Positions 1 to 8,218 of a DNA stretch of 52,150 nt are shown piece by piece. The notes under the pieces were generated by a model. It was not told the DNA's origin. It made no database searches and saw nothing but the letters and a program-made list of their open reading frames with translations. This DNA comes from Spirochaetaceae bacterium (lineage in GTDB: Bacteria; Spirochaetota; Spirochaetia; SZUA-6; Bin103). Numbering within the stretch: position 1 is the stretch's first letter; each line of letters begins with the position of its first letter. Made by a program: the position numbers and the translations under genes. The stretch lies in the NCBI GenBank assembly GCA_028820215.1, contig JAPPKD010000094.1, forward strand, positions 1-52,150. Reading direction: 5' to 3'.

Positions 1-1
1 G

Positions 2-1351
2 CAAATCGGCGGACACGCCTACTTTTTCTCCACTCCTACGCGAATAAGCCGGGTTGAAGGTCCGTGTGTGCTCGCTGTCGATGCTCCCTGGGGTGCCGGG
101 AAGACCACATTTCTCAAGATCTGGTCGCGGCATCTACGGAACAGCGGCTTTCCGGTCGTCCGGTTCAATGCGTGGGAGACCGATCACGCCGGAGATGCCT
201 TCGTCGCCCTCGTCTCGGAACTCACGGAACAGTTGCGAAACCATGATCAGGAGCCGATCAAAGAGAAGGTAAGACTTGCCAAGGAAGCGGCGAAGAACGT
301 CGCGGTCCGTGCGATTCCCGTAGTTTTGCGGATTTTGACATCCGGTGTCCTGAACATTGATCCAGATACGGAGAAGGAACTAGGAAAGTTGATTGCCGAC
401 TACGCTGTCGACGGAATAAAGGAGTACGAGAAGGCTCGTGAATCAATCAAGGGATTCAGATCCAGACTTCAGGGGATGGCGAACACGCTACATTCCTGCC
501 ACAGTCATCCTCTCGTCGTGATGATCGATGAGTTGGACAGATGCCGACCTTCCTATGCCATTGAACTGATCGAAGTCGCAAAGCACCTCTTCGGAGTAGA
601 CTATATCATCTTTGTTTTGGCAGTGAACCGGACACAGTTGTCACACTCAATCAAGGCTCTATACGGTCGGGAGTTCGACGCTATCGGTTATCTTCGTAGA
701 TTCATCGACGTGGACTTCAGGCTGCCAGAACCTGATCGGGTGGGCTTCGTCAAGGCACTGTTGGACGGCGTAGGGATGACGGGAGATACCCGCGACATCA
801 TAGAGTCGTTCTTGGTGCTGCCGTATTTCAACTTTCGTCAAGTTGGACAATCGATTGGGCGTCTTGGTTTGGTCCTCGCGTCGTATGGACCCAAGGACGA
901 GCCGAGAGTAGGGCTGGCGCTGGGCGTGGCGCTCATCATCCGGACAGTTGACATGGATGTGTACCACCGGTTCGTGGCGGGTACAGCATCGGATCGAGAG
1001 GTCATAGAGTTAGTCTTCGAGCGCTGCGAGATGACGACAGCCCAGAAGGAGGACCATCAGCACCGTGTCCAGTTTGCAGCTTTCGAAGCGATCGTAATTA
1101 CGGCAGGGGAAGAAATCGCAAGTGGAGACGTGATAGACTACGATCAGCCTATGGGATCCAAAATTATTGGTGAGTATCGCCGAGTGGCAAGCAGCGAAGA
1201 GTCGAACGAGAATCGACAACAGGCCGCTTCGAGCTACGCCAGAATTGTGGTGCGAATGGTGGACGAATACAGGGGTAAGGGTCGGATGCCGCTCTTTCTT
1301 GGTTTCCTGAAAGGAGTGGATCGCATAGAATTAATGACGAGAGGCGGGTGA
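2..1351 (+). CDS. KAP family P-loop NTPase, 5' end cut by window edge
   Basis: The frame is open from the first bases of the window and reads through the candidate GTG at 68 without a stop, so the true N-terminus lies outside. The Walker A motif (WGAGKTTF) is encoded around 89-112. The Walker B region around 517-547 reads VVMIDELDRCRP, followed by a segment of the type FVLAVNRTQLSHSI; together these are the hallmarks of KAP NTPases. Members of this family are predicted to assemble at membranes, and some, such as F-plasmid PifA, exclude phages. No transmembrane segment is obvious in the visible part. The gene looks more AT-rich than the rest of the window, which hints at recent transfer. The family call is firm; a defence role is inference. 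Confidence 0.88.
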   Translation, partial: QIGGHAYFFSTPTRISRVEGPCVLAVDAPWGAGKTTFLKIWSRHLRNSGFPVVRFNAWETDHAGDAFVALVSELTEQLRNHDQEPIKEKVRLAKEAAKNVAVRAIPVVLRILTSGVLNIDPDTEKELGKLIADYAVDGIKEYEKARESIKGFRSRLQGMANTLHSCHSHPLVVMIDELDRCRPSYAIELIEVAKHLFGVDYIIFVLAVNRTQLSHSIKALYGREFDAIGYLRRFIDVDFRLPEPDRVGFVKALLDGVGMTGDTRDIIESFLVLPYFNFRQVGQSIGRLGLVLASYGPKDEPRVGLALGVALIIRTVDMDVYHRFVAGTASDREVIELVFERCEMTTAQKEDHQHRVQFAAFEAIVITAGEEIASGDVIDYDQPMGSKIIGEYRRVASSEESNENRQQAASSYARIVVRMVDEYRGKGRMPLFLGFLKGVDRIELMTRGG

Positions 1352-1563
1352 GTGTGTGGAGTGGATTGATGCTGCCGAGGTAAGGTAAGGAACGGGCAGT
1401 GGGGTTTCGACGATGAGCGACCATCACCACCCCCAAGCACCTTTCATTCGAACCACCACGCCGGCTGCATCGATCTGGCGGGACGGACAGGACTGCCAGC
1501 CCCGTCGGGTACACGGTCGAGACAAGCACACCGGCTGGGTTCGGGGATAGTATCGCTCGAGCA

Positions 1564-2166
1564 GTGAGGTACGGTGTGGCGGCAGAGCAGCATCGCGACG
1601 GCTTCGCGCCGCGGAAGATCCAAGACATCCGCGGCGAAGACTCCGCATTTTGGCGTGAGATCGACCGTGAGATGCAGGAGACCGATCGGCGACTGCGGAA
1701 GACCTACGAGCTGTTCGTCAGCGAGTGGGACACGCTGATCGAAGCACTCGCCGAGCGCGACCTGATTCCACTACTGAATAGCCGCGGGATCGAAGTGGAC
1801 CACGTGTCCAGACACCACGAGCGGAACTACGGCGGGCGTCGTTGGGACATCAACATCGTCACCGTCAACAACCGCGAGGTCCTAGCCGTTCTGGTGAGAA
1901 CGACGCTGAAGAGAGACGGTGTCGATGAGTTTCTGGACACGTTGCGGCACGTCGACGGGGTGATGCGAGAGTATGCCGGGCAAGCCTTCTACGGGGTGGT
2001 CGCCTACCTGGAAGCTGAGGAGTCCGCTTATGCGTACGCGGAACGCCAGGGGCTGTTCGTGATTCGGGCGACGGGCGGCAGCACGAGCATCACGAACCAC
2101 GAGCACTTCCGGCCGCGCACGGTCGGGCGGGGCGTCCGTTTCTCGGGACCGGGGGCGCGGTCGTAA
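1564..2166 (+). CDS. PD-(D/E)XK nuclease-like protein (DUF3782-type), catalytic residues lost
   Basis: The protein has a helical, probably coiled-coil N-terminus (about residues 25-60) and a C-terminal nuclease-like fold. It is clearly paralogous to the protein at 4509-5090: both share RNYGGRRW, YAGxAxYG, GLFVIRATGGS and FRPRT blocks. The paralog has D93, E106 and K108 in the expected D...ExK arrangement. Here the aligned positions are N97, L110 and R112, so the metal-binding site is gone while the fold-defining residues are kept. The reading frame is intact, so this looks like a pseudoenzyme and not simple decay. The start is uncertain: GTG at 1564 or 1576, with no strong ribosome binding site. 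The family name is my best match; the active-site loss is read directly. Confidence 0.72.
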   Translation: MRYGVAAEQHRDGFAPRKIQDIRGEDSAFWREIDREMQETDRRLRKTYELFVSEWDTLIEALAERDLIPLLNSRGIEVDHVSRHHERNYGGRRWDINIVTVNNREVLAVLVRTTLKRDGVDEFLDTLRHVDGVMREYAGQAFYGVVAYLEAEESAYAYAERQGLFVIRATGGSTSITNHEHFRPRTVGRGVRFSGPGARS

Positions 2167-2246
2167 CTCTCGGCCAGCGGATCCCGCCGCTCCATGTGGG
2201 GCGGAGCGGCAAGATCCGGGGCGTACAGGGATCCTCGCGGCCGGGG

Positions 2247-3221
2247 CTACGAGTCCGCGCGGCTCACGCGGGCCAGGAAGTCGGCGGTCGTGGCGCAGTC
2301 CACAATCCACTCCCCCGCTTCGGCGAGGCGATCCGCGTCGGTCACGCCGGCGAGCACCGCCGACAGCCGCTCCGCCGCCGCCGGACCGAACCGCCGCTCC
2401 GCCAAACGGTGCAGCAGCACCCTGTGTCGTTCGATCCCTTGCTCGATACCCCGTTCCAGGATTTCCGCTTCCCAGCGATCGATCTTCTCCAACAACACGG
2501 CGCTTACCTCCTCGTACTCGCGGATCGACGGCAACTCCACGCCCCACTTCCGGCCCAGGACGCCAAGCCACAGGTCGAAGCTCCTTGTGAGCCCCGGTTC
2601 GCCCGCTTCCGCAAGCCATTCCCCCAACTCGCGCACACGCTCCGGCAACGCGCCCGTCTGTGCACCCTGCTCCACCTCCGAGACCCATCGCAGCAGGTTC
2701 GCTCGCGGCAGATCATCCGCCTTCACCGCCACCAGATCAACCACGTCGTAGCTCACTGCGAGCTGCGCAGGACCGTCCCGCTCCGTCCGCTGTACCAGCC
2801 CGGCGAGCGTCAGCGGCGCGTCCCATCGCTTGTCGCCGTTGTACACGACCACGTGCAGCACCGGGTCGGCCCGATCGTCCTTGCTCCACGTGGTGCGGTC
2901 ACGGTAGAGCCGCTGGTGGAGCAGGCTCGTGTAGTTCAGGAACCGCAGCGGCATCGAGTAGTCCACGCTCGACTGATGCTCGATCACCACGTGCAGCGTC
3001 TGCACCCCGCCGTGGCCGTCACTCCGGTCGATCGACCAGACCACGTCACCGAGCCGCCGGCGCAGTGCATCGGTGACGTTCTCGGTGGCGCCGTCGCGCA
3101 GGGTGGCGAAGTCGAGTGCCTCGGCCCAGCCGGCGGGGCGCAGCGGTGCGATGAACCCGATGAGCAGGTCCCAGACGATGCGTCGGTGAGTGAGCAGTCG
3201 CTTGTATGCCGGGTCGTCCAT
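2247..3221 (-). CDS. Rpn family recombination-promoting nuclease / putative transposase (YhgA-like)
   Basis: This 324-residue protein has the N-terminal YhgA/Rpn nuclease domain. D59 (GDVVWSI), E81 and Q83 (VVIEHQSS) form the family's D...ExQ version of the PD-(D/E)XK site, followed by the usual MPLRFLNY block. The C-terminal part (about 235-310) is helical and of the DUF4351-like type. Rpn proteins in E. coli are DNA endonucleases that stimulate RecA-independent recombination, and they often multiply as gene families near mobile DNA. ATG at 3221 has a GGAAG motif a few bases upstream. The gene is convergent with the PD-(D/E)XK gene ending at 2166. The start and family are well supported; the cellular role is not known. 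Confidence 0.85.
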   Translation of the reverse strand: MDDPAYKRLLTHRRIVWDLLIGFIAPLRPAGWAEALDFATLRDGATENVTDALRRRLGDVVWSIDRSDGHGGVQTLHVVIEHQSSVDYSMPLRFLNYTSLLHQRLYRDRTTWSKDDRADPVLHVVVYNGDKRWDAPLTLAGLVQRTERDGPAQLAVSYDVVDLVAVKADDLPRANLLRWVSEVEQGAQTGALPERVRELGEWLAEAGEPGLTRSFDLWLGVLGRKWGVELPSIREYEEVSAVLLEKIDRWEAEILERGIEQGIERHRVLLHRLAERRFGPAAAERLSAVLAGVTDADRLAEAGEWIVDCATTADFLARVSRADS

Positions 3222-3313
3222 GATTCGCTTCCGATCGAGGACACCAGCGACAACCGTGTCGGCGAGGTGCCCGCTACCACTGGCAATGGCCTCACAGTCA
3301 GCGGCGCTTCAGT

Positions 3314-3357
3314 CGCGCACGTTTGGCAGCCAAACGGCGCCCGGCGGCGCCCGGTAG
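3314..3357 (+). pseudogene. 3' tail of a third DUF3782-type nuclease gene
   Basis: Forty-four bases here encode SRTFGSQTAPGGAR followed by TAG. They match the last codons of the intact gene ending at 5090 (PRTFGSQLALGGAR then TAG) at roughly 84% of aligned bases, and some similarity continues past the stop. The frame upstream has no related sequence. This is therefore a stranded 3' end, left by deletion or by a duplication that carried the neighbouring DUF4143 remnant. It shows that this family has been copied more than once in the island. Confidence 0.6.
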
Positions 3358-3396
3358 CCGGCGCCAACACCGCCGCCACACCGAAGCAGCGTCGCA

Positions 3397-4320
3397 CTAC
3401 CCCAGGATCAGCGTGGAGTCGGCCAGTGCCTGGGCCAGGGGCAGGAGCTCGATGCCGTCTCGATGCTCCCTGCGGTCGCCGCCGAACAGCAGCACGCACC
3501 GTGCCATCGGGTAGTCGGTTCGGAACTGCTTGAGGGCGTGGAGGTCGGCGCGCCGGATGGTGCGGGTGCGCTTGACTTCGATCGCGATCAGGCCGTCGCC
3601 GCCGTAGGCGACGAAGTCCACTTCCGTGCCGGACGCGGTGCGCCAGAAGAAGAGATCCAGCTTGAGCGAGCGGTAGGCGATGGCCGCGCGCAACTCCTGG
3701 TAGACGAGGGTCTCCAGCGCGGAGCCGTCGATCTCCTCCGGGCTGTCGAGCGTACCCGTGGGCCTGATCGTCCGGTAGACGCTGGCGTCGAACAGGAAGA
3801 ATCTCGGATGGGCGGTCATGCGGCGCTTGGCTCGCTTGGTGAAGACCGGGACCCTGGTCGCGATCAGCAGGTCTTCCAGCAGGTCGAACCAGGCGGCAGC
3901 CGTCTTGCGGTCCACACCCACGTCGCGCGCCACCTCGGCCACGTTGAGGGGCGCCCCCTGCGAGAAGCTGGCGCTTTCCAGGACCGGCTGAATGCGGACA
4001 GGTTGCGGGTGCGTCCTTCTTCGAGGACCTCCTGGCGGAGGTAGTTCTCGACGTACGATGCCAGGTACGAGTCGGGATCCGGCTGGGTGTACACCGACGG
4101 AAGCTGGCCGTGGATCAGCGCCCGCTCCAACGCGAAGTCGCTGCCGGCTTCGGCCGCCCTCAGCGGGAGCAGGTGACGGGTGCGCGCTCGGCCGCCCAGC
4201 AGGTTGACGCCCCGCCGGCGCAGGCTGCGAGCGCTCGACCCGGTCAGGATGAAGCGCAACCCTGCCGTCTCGATCAGCCGGTGGAGGGGCTCTCCATAGA
4301 TCTGGGATACATACTCCTAT
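3397..4320 (-). pseudogene. DUF4143-type AAA ATPase remnant, N-terminally deleted and frameshifted
   Basis: The downstream frame (3397 to about 3983) encodes a DUF4143 C-terminal part with a nuclease-like ending (EVDFVAYGGDGLIAIEVKRTR) after a helical region. The preceding part continues in a different frame (about 3983-4320) with the family signature LRFILTGSSARSLRRRGVNLLGGRA and PDSYLASYVENYLRQEV. The two join if one base is restored near 3983, turning SRSWKA into the expected SRFLESA. Upstream the frame hits a TAG at about 4318-4320, and the Walker A and B motifs that should come first are missing. The gene is therefore dead at the ATPase level even if the single-base shift were a sequencing error. 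An intact distant relative sits at 48380-49759. Confidence 0.82.
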
Positions 4321-4508
4321 TTTACGATGCAAAACGGGAGTGTTGATCCCGAAATTAAGGGGTCGGCGACTGAAGCGGTGCGAACGTCGGGCACGTTGCT
4401 GTGAGCAGAGACCGGTGAGCATAGGCGGAGCGGCGGCTCAAGCTCATCTTGCGCCGCGTGGGTACGCCGGTGGCTTCGGCGGCAGTATGATTCGAGGAGA
4501 GGCACGGT

Positions 4509-5090
4509 ATGGCTGACGAAGGACATCGCGACGAGGCTTCCCCGCAGGAGGTCTGGGCAATCCTCCGGGAGCTTTCGGCAAGCCAGCGCGAGACCGACCG
4601 TCTCACGCGGGAGAACGCCCGCCGCATCCGCGAGCTCGATGAGCTGTTCAATGGTCAGTGGGGAAAGCTGATGGAAGCGCTGGTCAAGGGCGATCTGGTC
4701 GCGCTCCTGAAGCGGCGCGGCATCGAAGTGGATCTCGTGTTCACCAACGTGGAACGCAACTACGGCGGGCGCCGCTGGGAGATCGACATCCTGGCTGTCA
4801 ACGGCGCCGAGTTGGTGGCCGTGGAGGTGAAGACCACGTTGAAGGTGCGCGACGTCAATCACTATCTGGACACCCTGCGTCAATTCACCGAGCTCATGCC
4901 GGACTATGCCGGCCGCGCGGTCTATGGGGCGGTGGCCTACCTGAAGGCCGACGAGTCGTCGGACACGTATGCGGAACGAAAGGGACTGTTCGTGATTCGG
5001 GCGACCGGCGGCAGCGCGAGCATCACCAACGGCAGGGATTTCCGGCCGCGCACGTTCGGCAGCCAGCTCGCGCTCGGCGGTGCCCGGTAG
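4509..5090 (+). CDS. PD-(D/E)XK nuclease-like protein (DUF3782-type), active site intact
   Basis: This 193-residue protein begins with a charged helical segment (about 12-50, likely coiled coil). It continues into a compact nuclease-like fold with D93 in WEIDILAVN and E106/K108 in VAVEVKTT, the classic D...ExK triad. The end carries the conserved AERKGLFVIRATGGS block. ATG at 4509 follows a GAGGAGAGG ribosome binding site. Proteins of this kind resemble restriction-endonuclease folds, but targets and partners are unknown. It is the functional-looking paralog of the gene at 1564-2166 and the likely source of the tail at 3314-3357. The Uma2-type nuclease gene follows on the same strand. Confidence 0.78.
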   Translation: MADEGHRDEASPQEVWAILRELSASQRETDRLTRENARRIRELDELFNGQWGKLMEALVKGDLVALLKRRGIEVDLVFTNVERNYGGRRWEIDILAVNGAELVAVEVKTTLKVRDVNHYLDTLRQFTELMPDYAGRAVYGAVAYLKADESSDTYAERKGLFVIRATGGSASITNGRDFRPRTFGSQLALGGAR

Positions 5091-5182
5091 TCGGCGGCAG
5101 CACCGATGCCGGCCTGCGGCTGACCCTCAACCGTCTATCCGGGCGTGGGCGGGAAACGACATACAGGGTAGTCTTGAGGACC

Positions 5183-5725
5183 ATGGCGGTCGTCGCTGGC
5201 ACGGGGAAGCTGACGTACCGCGAGTACGCGCAGCTTCCGGAAGATGGGCAACGGCATGAGATCATTCATGGGGCTCATTGCGTGAGCCCTGCGCCGTCGG
5301 TGGACCACCAGCGATGCGCGTGGCGTCTGGCGCAGGTGCTTGCCGATGCCTTCGAGCGTTCCGGGAAGGGCGAAGTGTTGTTCGCGCCGGTCGACGTGGA
5401 GTTGACGGCGACCGATGTCGTCCAGCCGGACTTCGTCGTCGTGCTGTCGGAGCGCGCCTCGATCTTGAAGCCGAGCCGAATTGTCGGGGCTCCTGACTTG
5501 GTGGCGGAGATCGTCTCGCCCTCGAATCGGGAGCACGACACCGTGCACAAGCTTGAGCTGTACGATCGAACCGGGGTTGGCGAGTACTGGATCGTCGACC
5601 CCGATGCTCAGCGAGTGACCGTCCATGGTCGATCCGGCACGCACCTCGCCGAAGTCGATTCCGGCCGCGATACAGTGCGCTCGCCGCTTGCGGGAAGCAC
5701 GGTCGCCATCCGGAAGATCTGGTAA
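5183..5725 (+). CDS. Uma2 family endonuclease-like protein
   Basis: The 180-residue length and layout are typical of Uma2 (DUF820) proteins: an N-terminal LTYREYAQLPEDGQRHEIIHG, then QPDFVVV with D83, DLVAEIVSPS with E109, and the KLELY lysine K123, ending with GVGEYWIVDP. The D...E...K set is complete, so a PD-(D/E)XK catalytic site is expected. I place the start at ATG 5183, preceded by GAGGA; the longer open frame upstream overlaps the previous gene in another frame and lacks family similarity. Uma2 genes expand greatly in cyanobacteria and other environmental bacteria, and their biological role is unsettled. No partner gene is obvious downstream, where the next gene faces the other way. 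Confidence 0.9.
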   Translation: MAVVAGTGKLTYREYAQLPEDGQRHEIIHGAHCVSPAPSVDHQRCAWRLAQVLADAFERSGKGEVLFAPVDVELTATDVVQPDFVVVLSERASILKPSRIVGAPDLVAEIVSPSNREHDTVHKLELYDRTGVGEYWIVDPDAQRVTVHGRSGTHLAEVDSGRDTVRSPLAGSTVAIRKIW

Positions 5726-5785
5726 AGGAGATCCGGGCCCCGGCCTCCCCTCTGCGGCCCATGCGGTCTGCGGGCGCCGCCGGGT

Positions 5786-7249
5786 CTACGGAGCGGGCGA
5801 CTCGGCCGAGAGAGCGCGTGCCGTTTCGACGATGCTGGTCCAGGCCGCCTCGACGTGCGCGCGGCGGGTCGCGGGAGAGCCGACCGCCAGGCGGAGCACG
5901 AACCGGCCGTCGAGCGCGGTGTGGGTGAGGTAGAGGGCGCCCGATTCGTTGAGGCGGTTCATCAGGGCTTCGTTGAACGCATCGCCCGCGCGGTGGCGGA
6001 AGCAGACGAGCCCCACCGACAGGGGCGCGGCCAGCTCGAACTCGGCGCTCTGCTCCACCTGGGCGGCGAACCACTCGGCGTGGGCGATGGTCGCGCGGAC
6101 GTGGGCGCGCAGTCCCTCCGCGCCGTAGTGGCGGATGACGAACCAGAGCTTGAGGGCGCGGAAGCGGCGGCCGAGCGGCACGTGCCAGTCGCGGTAGTCG
6201 ATGACCTGGCCGGAGTCGCTGGCCTGGTTGCGCAGGTACTCGGGAAGGACACTCAGCGCGTCGATCAGCGCGGCGCGGTCGGCGACCCAGAAGGCGCTGC
6301 AGTCGAAGTTGGTGAGCAGCCACTTGTGCGGGTTGAAGGTGTAGCTGTCCGCGAGCTCGAGCCCGTCGATGAGGCCGCGGTGCTCGGGGCAGATAGTGGC
6401 GCTTCCGGCGTGGGCGGCATCGACGTGCAGCCAGATCCGCTCGCGGCGGCAGAGGGCGCCGATGGCGCGCACCGGGTCAACGGCGCCGGAGGAGGTCGTG
6501 CCGACGGTGGCGCAGACCATCGCCGGGGTCGCACCGGCGTCGCGGTCCGCGACGATGGCCGCCTGCAGCGCGTCGGCGCGCATGGTGTGGCGGCCGTCGG
6601 TGTCGACCAGGCGCAGGTTGTCGCGCCCCAGTCCGGCGATCTTCACGGCCTTCTCGATCGAGGAGTGGGCGTGGCGGGAGGTGTAGACGGTCAGCCGCCG
6701 GCGCGGTAAGCCGTGGCCGGCGCCGTGTTCGTTGACCTCACCGCTGCTGGCGTGTTCGCGCGCCGCGAGCAGGGCGGTGAGCGTGCTGCTCGACGCGCTG
6801 TCCTGGATGACGCCGCCGCCGGCCGTGCTCGACCGGAAGCGCTCCGGGAGCCCCAGCAGGTCGACGAGCCAGTCGAGCACGTGCGCCTCCAGCTCCGTGC
6901 AGGCCGGGCTGGTCGCCCAGAGCATGCCCTGCACGCCGAGGCCGGAGGAAAGCAGGTCGCCCAGGATCCCCGGACCGGAGGCGTTGGCGGGGAAGTAGGC
7001 GAAGAAGTTCGGCGACTGCCAGTGCGTGATGCCGGGCATGATGATGTCGTCGACGTCGCGCAGTACGTCTGCGAACGGCTCGCCGCGCTCGGGCGCGGTA
7101 CGCGGCAGGCGGTCGCGCACCGATCCGGGCGCAGCGCGCGAGAGGACGGGGTAGCGCTCGATCTCCTCCATGTAGCGGGCGATCCGTTCGATGAGCTCGG
7201 CGCCGCAGCGGCGGAACTCGTCCGGCGTCATGTGTCCGGCGTCGTCCAT
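5786..7249 (-). CDS. Pyridoxal-dependent amino acid decarboxylase (aromatic-L-amino-acid decarboxylase family)
   Basis: The 487-residue protein has the group II decarboxylase layout. It starts with a helical N-terminal swap segment (HWQSPNFFAYFPANAS), then the PLP-binding region with LHVDAAHAGSA, and the Schiff-base lysine in TFNPHKWLLTNFDCSAFW. The YLRNQA and RDWHVPLGRRFRALKLW blocks are those of the dopa/tyrosine/tryptophan decarboxylase branch and not of glutamate decarboxylase. The expected product is an arylalkylamine and CO2; the actual substrate cannot be read from the sequence. ATG at 7249 or 7231 could start it, and neither has a clear ribosome binding site. It lies 16 bases after the unknown gene at 7266 and is probably the last gene of the minus-strand run beginning at 12778. 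Confidence 0.88.
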   Translation of the reverse strand: MDDAGHMTPDEFRRCGAELIERIARYMEEIERYPVLSRAAPGSVRDRLPRTAPERGEPFADVLRDVDDIIMPGITHWQSPNFFAYFPANASGPGILGDLLSSGLGVQGMLWATSPACTELEAHVLDWLVDLLGLPERFRSSTAGGGVIQDSASSSTLTALLAAREHASSGEVNEHGAGHGLPRRRLTVYTSRHAHSSIEKAVKIAGLGRDNLRLVDTDGRHTMRADALQAAIVADRDAGATPAMVCATVGTTSSGAVDPVRAIGALCRRERIWLHVDAAHAGSATICPEHRGLIDGLELADSYTFNPHKWLLTNFDCSAFWVADRAALIDALSVLPEYLRNQASDSGQVIDYRDWHVPLGRRFRALKLWFVIRHYGAEGLRAHVRATIAHAEWFAAQVEQSAEFELAAPLSVGLVCFRHRAGDAFNEALMNRLNESGALYLTHTALDGRFVLRLAVGSPATRRAHVEAAWTSIVETARALSAESPAP

Positions 7250-7265
7250 GGGAAGGAGCCCTTGC

Positions 7266-7889
7266 CTATGCAGGCGTGATGAAGGTCTCGGCGAGGGCGA
7301 CCACGCAGGAGCTGCGGTCGCCGCCGCCGATGACCGGCCGCCAGCGGCCGTCCGTGTAGGGGGCGCCGGGGACGCGGACGCCGTTCGCGTGGATCTCCGC
7401 CTTCAGGGCGAACAGCAAGACGTTGAACAGGGAGCGCTGCGCGTACACCGCCGGGTCGTCGCCGCGGTAGGAGACGACCGGCGTCTCGAATGCGCGCCAG
7501 AGCACCTGAAGGTTCAAGCCGGGGCTCTGGATGGTCCAGGAACGCTCGTTCCCGGCGCGGTCGCCTCGAGTGAGATGGGCGTCGAAGACGGGAGGATCCT
7601 GGCCGAACGGACCGCCGCGGCCGCCGCCCCAGGCGTCGTGAACCCAGGCGGCAAGGGCGCGATTGTCGGTGAACACACCCAGCACGGGCGGTACGGCCGT
7701 CCCCCCGAACCCGGCTAGGTAGGCGACCACCCCCTCGCCTTCAGGGCTGGCATGCGTGTGGTAGAGGCTGACGCGGGCGGTCTCGCCTTCCTCCTCGCCC
7801 TGCAGGCCGCACACCCAGTGCTCGCCGACCCAGCGGAGGGTGCCTCCGAACACGCGCGACTGCACGGACTGCCCCGGATGAGTGCTCAA
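7266..7889 (-). CDS. Conserved-looking protein of unknown function
   Basis: I do not recognise this family. The predicted protein is about 207 residues, soluble, with no signal peptide or membrane segment and two cysteines (one in WVCGLQG, one in RSSCVVALAE). No ATG is available near the N-terminus. TTG at 7889 gives a start (STHPGQSVQSRVFGGTLR) that parallels the truncated copy at 8544-8618, which begins STGPVVQSRVFGGTLR; GTG at 7865 is an alternative. The gene lies between the higBA cassette and the decarboxylase gene, 16 bases upstream of the latter, so co-transcription is likely. Its start abuts a 34-bp direct repeat, which suggests the inserted toxin-antitoxin cassette rearranged its 5' end. 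Confidence 0.6.
   Translation of the reverse strand: MSTHPGQSVQSRVFGGTLRWVGEHWVCGLQGEEEGETARVSLYHTHASPEGEGVVAYLAGFGGTAVPPVLGVFTDNRALAAWVHDAWGGGRGGPFGQDPPVFDAHLTRGDRAGNERSWTIQSPGLNLQVLWRAFETPVVSYRGDDPAVYAQRSLFNVLLFALKAEIHANGVRVPGAPYTDGRWRPVIGGGDRSSCVVALAETFITPA
7833..7866 (+). repeat. 34-bp direct repeat, copy 1 (flanks higBA)
   Basis: This copy matches 8568-8601 at 33 of 34 bases in the same orientation. It lies inside the 5' coding part of the unknown gene. The repeat unit spans 735 bases and contains only higA and higB. Confidence 0.85.
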
Positions 7890-7941
7890 ATCAGATCGTC
7901 GATCGTCACGTCGATTGAGATGGCGATACGCTTTGCTTTGG

Positions 7942-8205
7942 CTATGCAGCTTGGCGGCGCCGCTCTTGATCAAGGTCGAAGTAGGCTTGGCGGCGCATCC
8001 AGAACTTGGCGTTGCTCCAGCCGATGCGTTCCAACGCCAATGCCATCGCTGGTGATACGCCGATGCGCCCGTTCAACAGCCGCGACAGATTCTCACGTGG
8101 GGTCCCCAAGCGCTGCGCACACTCGGTCACTGTCCATCCCATCGCCTCTATGCTGTCCCGGATACTTGCACCCGGATGCGTCAAAGGCATCTCCCGGTGG
8201 GTCAT
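7942..8205 (-). CDS. higA: HigA family addiction-module antitoxin (XRE-type HTH)
   Basis: The 87-residue protein is a compact XRE helix-turn-helix of the HigA type. It begins with the typical THPGASIRDSIEAMGWTVTECAQRLG segment, continues with RENLSRLLNGRIGVSPAMALALERI and ends with a short charged tail. It should bind and neutralise the HigB toxin encoded just upstream and repress the shared promoter. The gap to higB is 13 bases, with toxin first and antitoxin second, which is the usual higBA order. An inverted repeat at 8498-8518 in front of higB is the likely operator. Both genes are intact. Confidence 0.9.
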   Translation of the reverse strand: MTHREMPLTHPGASIRDSIEAMGWTVTECAQRLGTPRENLSRLLNGRIGVSPAMALALERIGWSNAKFWMRRQAYFDLDQERRRQAA

Positions 8206-8218
8206 TCGGTCCGTCTCC

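Noticed and set aside
2196..3533. Plus-strand frame over the Rpn gene
   Set aside because: The minus-strand gene has the D59/E81/Q83 nuclease motif and a ribosome binding site; the plus frame has no similarity.
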